Part shown: in pieces, positions 26,063 through 29,033 of the stretch
Position numbering within the stretch: the first letter of the stretch is position 1
Layout: each line of letters opens with the position of its first letter
Source: Sporomusaceae bacterium
GTDB lineage: Bacteria; Bacillota_C; Negativicutes; Sporomusales_B; UBA7701
Length of the DNA stretch: 29,033 bases
NCBI GenBank assembly: GCA_022839045.1
Contig: JALHDI010000024.1
Coordinates: 1-29,033, forward strand
Direction: 5' to 3'
Made by a program: the position numbers and the translations under genes
Notes under the pieces: generated by a model
Told to the model about the DNA's origin: nothing
Seen by the model: only the letters and a program-made list of their open reading frames with translations
Database searches by the model: none

Positions 26063-26825
26063 CGACAGGTATATGATCGAGATGGCCGGCATCCATAAGA
26101 GCTTCGGGGCGCTGGCGGTGCTCAGGGGCGTGTCGCTGACGGTGGCGAAGGGCGAGGTGGTGGCGATCATCGGCCCGTCGGGGTCGGGCAAGAGCACGCT
26201 GCTGCGCTGCCTGTGCCGGCTGGAGGCGATCGACCGGGGGAGCATCGCGGTGGCGGGCGAGACGCTGGCCGCCGAGGAGCAGGACGGCCGGAGCCGCTAC
26301 GTGGCCGACGCCGAGGCGCGGCGCATCTGCCGCAAGATGGGGATGGTGTTCCAGCATTTCAACCTGTTCCCGCATCTGACGGTGCTGGATAACCTCCTGG
26401 AGGCGCCGCTGACGGTGAAGGGGCTGGCGCGGGCCGCCATCCTTCCCGAGGCCGAGGCGCTGCTCCGCAAGGTGGGGCTGTGGGACAAGCGCGACACCTA
26501 TCCTTCCCGCCTGTCGGGCGGCCAAAAGCAGCGGGTGGCGATCGCCCGGGCTTTAGCGATGAAGCCGGATATCATGCTGTTCGACGAACCGACGTCGGCC
26601 CTCGACCCGGAGCTGACCGGCGAGGTGCTGAGGGCGATGCGGCAGCTGGCCGAGGAGCATATGACGATGGTGGTGGTGACCCACGAGATGGCGTTCGCCC
26701 GCGAGGTCGCCCACCGGGTGATCTTTATGGACGAGGGCGAAATCGTCGAGGAGGGCGCGCCGGAGGAGGTTTTCGGCCGGCCGAGGACGGAACGGGCGAA
26801 GGCGTTCCTGGGCAGCGCGCTGTAG
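26043..26825 (+). CDS. Amino acid ABC transporter, ATP-binding protein
   Basis: A 260-residue ABC ATPase of the GlnQ/HisP type. It has Walker [10 protein letters not shown], the Q-loop ([14 protein letters not shown]), signature LSGGQKQR, Walker [15 protein letters not shown] and the H-loop VVTHEMAF. The segment between Walker A and the Q-loop is slightly longer than usual ([20 protein letters not shown]). ATG 26043 has GGAAAG five bases upstream; ATG 26052 and ATG 26073 are alternatives that change only the first ten residues. It ends the operon before a strong terminator. Confidence 0.94.
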   Translation: MPCMTNSDRYMIEMAGIHKSFGALAVLRGVSLTVAKGEVVAIIGPSGSGKSTLLRCLCRLEAIDRGSIAVAGETLAAEEQDGRSRYVADAEARRICRKMGMVFQHFNLFPHLTVLDNLLEAPLTVKGLARAAILPEAEALLRKVGLWDKRDTYPSRLSGGQKQRVAIARALAMKPDIMLFDEPTSALDPELTGEVLRAMRQLAEEHMTMVVVTHEMAFAREVAHRVIFMDEGEIVEEGAPEEVFGRPRTERAKAFLGSAL

Positions 26826-26870
26826 GGGCGCACCGCAGCCCGGGTACTGTTTCGCAAAGGATAAATACGC

Positions 26871-26911
26871 AGGCCTCATCCCGCGGTGACGGCGGGATGA
26901 GGCCTTGTTTT
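26871..26911. terminator. Intrinsic terminator between convergent genes
   Basis: AGGCCTCATCCCGC (26871-26884) pairs perfectly over 14 bases with 26892-26905, followed by a TGTTTTT tail. It closes the importer operon and also lies after the M20 gene on the other strand. Confidence 0.88.
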
Positions 26912-26926
26912 TCGCGGTGGGGCGGC

Positions 26927-28096
26927 TTACGGGCGGAGCAGTCTGAGGGCGGCGCCCGCCATTATTTCGACGGCGAAGGCCAGGGCCTGTTCGTCGAAGT
27001 CGAACCGCGGGTGGTGGAGGGGATAGGCGGCTTGTCCGGGAGCGGCGGCGCCGATGAACATGAAGGCGCCCGGCGCTTTTTCGAGATAGCGGGCGAAGTC
27101 TTCGCTGGCCAGCACCGGGGGCGCCTCTTCCACCCCGTCCGCGCCGAGCGCTTCGCCGCCGGCCGCCATGACCTGCGCGGCCACGGCGGGGTTGTTGATC
27201 AGCGGCGGGTAGCCGATGACCTTTTCCACTGCGACCTCGGCGCCGTTGGCTGCACCGAGGTGACGACAGATTTTCTCGATGCGGTCGAGGACGGCGTGCC
27301 GCAGTTGCCCGTCGAAGCAGCGCAGCGTCCCTTTGATCGTGGCTTTGTCGGGGATGATATTTTCCGCTTCGCCGCCCTGAAAGGAGCCGACGGTCAGGGC
27401 TACGGGTTCGAGCGGGTCGATGTTGCAGCCGGCGATGGCGTTGACGGCGGCGACGATCTCGGTGCCGACGAGGATGGGGTTGACGGCCCGGTGGGGCATC
27501 GAGCCGTGGCCGCCCTTGCCGTGGACGGTAATGCGGAAGGCGTCGGCCGAGGCCATCATCCGGCCGCGGGAGATATGCAGCTTGCCGAGGGGCGCGGTCG
27601 GCCACAGATGCGCGCCGATGATGCTGTCGACGCCGTCGAGCGCTCCGTCCCCGATCATGCCGAGCGCCCCACCGGGCAGGATTTCTTCGCTGGGCTGGAA
27701 GAGGAGGCGGACGGTGCCGCGGAATTCGTCCCGGAGCGCGGTGAGGGCCATGGCGACGCCCAGGAGGGCGGCGGTGTGGCCGTCGTGGCCGCAGGCGTGG
27801 CATACGCCGTCGACGGTGGAGGCGTACGGCCGGCCGCATTCGTCCCTGAGCGGCAGGGCGTCGATGTCGGCCCGGAGGGCGACGGTTTTGCCGCCGGCCG
27901 CGCCTTTTATTGCGGCGATTACGCCGGTGCCGCCCGCCAGGGCGGGTTCGAGGCCGAGAGCGGCGAGGGTCTCGATGATTTTCGCCTGGGTGGCGAATTC
28001 CTGGCCGCCGAGCTCGGGGTGGGCCCGGAAGTGGCGGCGCAGGGCGACGACGGCGGGGTGGTTTTGGGCGGCGAGGGCGGCGATTTTTTTGTGCAT
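26927..28096 (-). CDS. M20 family amidohydrolase (N-acyl amino acid / hippurate hydrolase type)
   Basis: A 389-residue metallo-amidohydrolase of the M20D group, which releases amino acids from N-acyl, benzoyl or indoleacetyl conjugates. Metal-site and catalytic motifs are present: RHFRAHPELGGQE, RADIDALPL, CHACGHDGHT at residues 99-108, FQPSEE (catalytic Glu), GAHLWP, and PLHHPRFDFDE near the C-terminus. The lid domain lies at about 180-290 (FRITVHGKGGHGSMPHRAVN). No signal peptide, so cytoplasmic. ATG 28096 has GGGAGA upstream. It follows the cyclophilin-like gene after 96 bases and converges with the amino acid importer, in line with peptide and amino acid scavenging. Confidence 0.92.
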   Translation of the reverse strand: MHKKIAALAAQNHPAVVALRRHFRAHPELGGQEFATQAKIIETLAALGLEPALAGGTGVIAAIKGAAGGKTVALRADIDALPLRDECGRPYASTVDGVCHACGHDGHTAALLGVAMALTALRDEFRGTVRLLFQPSEEILPGGALGMIGDGALDGVDSIIGAHLWPTAPLGKLHISRGRMMASADAFRITVHGKGGHGSMPHRAVNPILVGTEIVAAVNAIAGCNIDPLEPVALTVGSFQGGEAENIIPDKATIKGTLRCFDGQLRHAVLDRIEKICRHLGAANGAEVAVEKVIGYPPLINNPAVAAQVMAAGGEALGADGVEEAPPVLASEDFARYLEKAPGAFMFIGAAAPGQAAYPLHHPRFDFDEQALAFAVEIMAGAALRLLRP

Positions 28097-28192
28097 GGCG
28101 CATCTCCCTTTATGGTACGCGTGATTCGTGTCGATACCCTTTTCTTCGCTTAGCGCCAGTTTCCTCCTGCGGGGCGGCCGGGGCGCGACGCA

Positions 28193-28555
28193 TCAGGGCC
28201 GGAGGGTGGCTTTTATAGAGGAACCAAGCAAGTCGAGCGGCGCGGCGTCGCCGGTTATCCGGCCAAGCGGCACGCCGGGGGAGGCCATTTTCGGCTCGTC
28301 GCCGTCGCTGGCCGGCGTGGGCCCGAAGAAGATGCAGAAGGCGTTGCCGGGCGGCCACAGGGCCACTTCGCCGACGGCGAAGGTGTCGCGTTTTTCGCCG
28401 CTGGCGGGGATGGACACGGCGAGTTTGCCGTAGTATTCGCCGCCCCAGCGGCTCATGGCGATGGTTTGCGGGAGGGCGGCGGCAAGGTCTTGGGCGGCCG
28501 GCGTGTCGTAGAGTTCGACTGCGTATTCGCGGCCGGCGATTTCGAGGATCGGCAA
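28193..28555 (-). CDS. Cyclophilin-like-fold protein (TM1367 type)
   Basis: A 120-residue single-domain protein. The pattern DTPAAQDLAAALPQTIAMSRWGGEYYGKL, then VGEVALWPPGNAFCIFFGPTP and PLGRITGD matches the small bacterial cyclophilin-like fold group typified by TM1367. Isomerase activity is not established for this group, and the residues of true cyclophilins (FHR, QFF) are missing. The start is TTG 28555 with AAGGAG nine bases upstream. It begins 19 bases after the ABC-F stop and is probably in the same transcript as ABC-F and M20. Confidence 0.8.
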   Translation of the reverse strand: MPILEIAGREYAVELYDTPAAQDLAAALPQTIAMSRWGGEYYGKLAVSIPASGEKRDTFAVGEVALWPPGNAFCIFFGPTPASDGDEPKMASPGVPLGRITGDAAPLDLLGSSIKATLRP

Positions 28556-28574
28556 GGGGGATCACTCCTTCGGG

Positions 28575-29033
28575 TCAGTCTTGCTGTTCGGTAAGGGCGA
28601 GCCATTCGTCGTATTTGGCGTCCAAAGCCTGCTGGCAGGCGGCATAATTTTCGGCCGCCTGGCGGGAGGTTTCGGGGGCGCCGTGGGTGGCGGGGTCGCT
28701 CAAGGCCGCCTCGCAGGCGGCGAGTTCGGCTTCGAGGGCGGCGATTTCTTCTTCGAGCTTGCGGGCCGCTTTGGCGGCGTCGGGGGGGCGCTTCTTGGGT
28801 GCGGCCGACGGTCGGGGCGCGGCCGGTTTGGCCGCTGGCTGTGCTGCGGCCTGGCGGGCGGCGAGCTGTTTCTGCCGGCGGTAGTAGCTGTAGTTGCCCA
28901 GGTATTCGGTGAGGCGGCCGCCGTCGAGTTCGACGACGCGGTCGGCGACGCGGTCGAGGAAGTAGCGGTCGTGGGATACGGCGACGATGGTGCCGGGGAA
29001 GACGGCGAGGGCGGTTTCGACGGCTTCCTTGGC
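28575..29033 (-). CDS. ABC-F family ATPase, 3' part only
   Basis: The last 152 residues of an ABC-F protein (Uup/YdiF/YkpA type) enter from the right edge. The second ATPase domain's H-loop and end are clear: VAVSHDRYFLDRVADRVVELDGG then LTEYLGNYSYY. An Ala/Pro/Lys-rich linker follows (AAKPAAPRPSAAPKKRP), and a C-terminal coiled-coil rich in Glu, Ala and Lys ends DEWLALTEQQD. ABC-F proteins act on the ribosome in translation or antibiotic protection rather than in transport; the subgroup cannot be fixed without the rest. There is no start codon in the window. Confidence 0.9.
   Translation of the reverse strand, partial: AKEAVETALAVFPGTIVAVSHDRYFLDRVADRVVELDGGRLTEYLGNYSYYRRQKQLAARQAAAQPAAKPAAPRPSAAPKKRPPDAAKAARKLEEEIAALEAELAACEAALSDPATHGAPETSRQAAENYAACQQALDAKYDEWLALTEQQD

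Overview
The window is high-GC, gene-dense bacterial chromosome that fits an anaerobic Gram-positive-lineage organism. The best guess is the Negativicutes (Sporomusaceae-like). This rests on strong Shine-Dalgarno sites, a one-chain pyruvate:ferredoxin oxidoreductase, the oxygen-sensitive ThiH route to thiazole, a PflX-type radical SAM protein, a short SpoIIIJ-type YidC, a YozG/DUF2975 pair and a CZB chemoreceptor. There is no rRNA, tRNA or CRISPR array. Taxonomy is an inference from gene content only.

Layout. 1-4730: a partial membrane protein, two alpha/beta hydrolases, a soluble chemoreceptor with a zinc-binding CZB domain, and PflX. 4746-8117: pyruvate:ferredoxin oxidoreductase on the minus strand. 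8400-9997: a 1.6 kb AT-rich island lying between two near-identical 23-bp direct repeats. It holds a YozG-like regulator and a DUF2975 gene broken by a 749-bp cassette that has 25-bp terminal inverted repeats and carries only a GNAT acetyltransferase. 9997-12588: a minus-strand run of a guanine-deaminase-like enzyme (with a possible 13-codon leader ORF), an Asp/Glu racemase homologue, a lipoprotein cyclophilin and a VTT membrane protein. 12738-17344: a LysE exporter, a second GNAT, a DUF5714 protein whose reading frame appears to run through an in-frame UGA, a large DUF6056-like membrane protein, and a lone YidC. 17423-21091: a thiazole operon thiS-thiF-thiG-thiH-tenI, with its promoter and a leader hairpin that is not a TPP riboswitch. 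21133-24003: an NSS symporter, a small ABM monooxygenase, and a lower-GC secreted repeat protein. 24049-24579: a gene-free stretch that folds on paper into a multibranched RNA rich in GGA motifs. 24580-26825: a polar amino acid ABC importer. 26927-29033: an M20 amidohydrolase, a cyclophilin-like-fold protein and the 3' end of an ABC-F gene, in one minus-strand run.

How they work together: PFOR and PflX belong to anaerobic carbon metabolism. Thiazole synthesis supplies the TPP cofactor that PFOR needs. The amino acid importer, M20 amidohydrolase, LysE exporter, racemase and NSS symporter point to peptide and amino acid use. The most unusual signals are the putative selenoprotein (13907-14704), the GNAT cassette inside DUF2975 (8898-9646), the structured RNA candidate (24180-24307) and the thiS leader (20991-21043).
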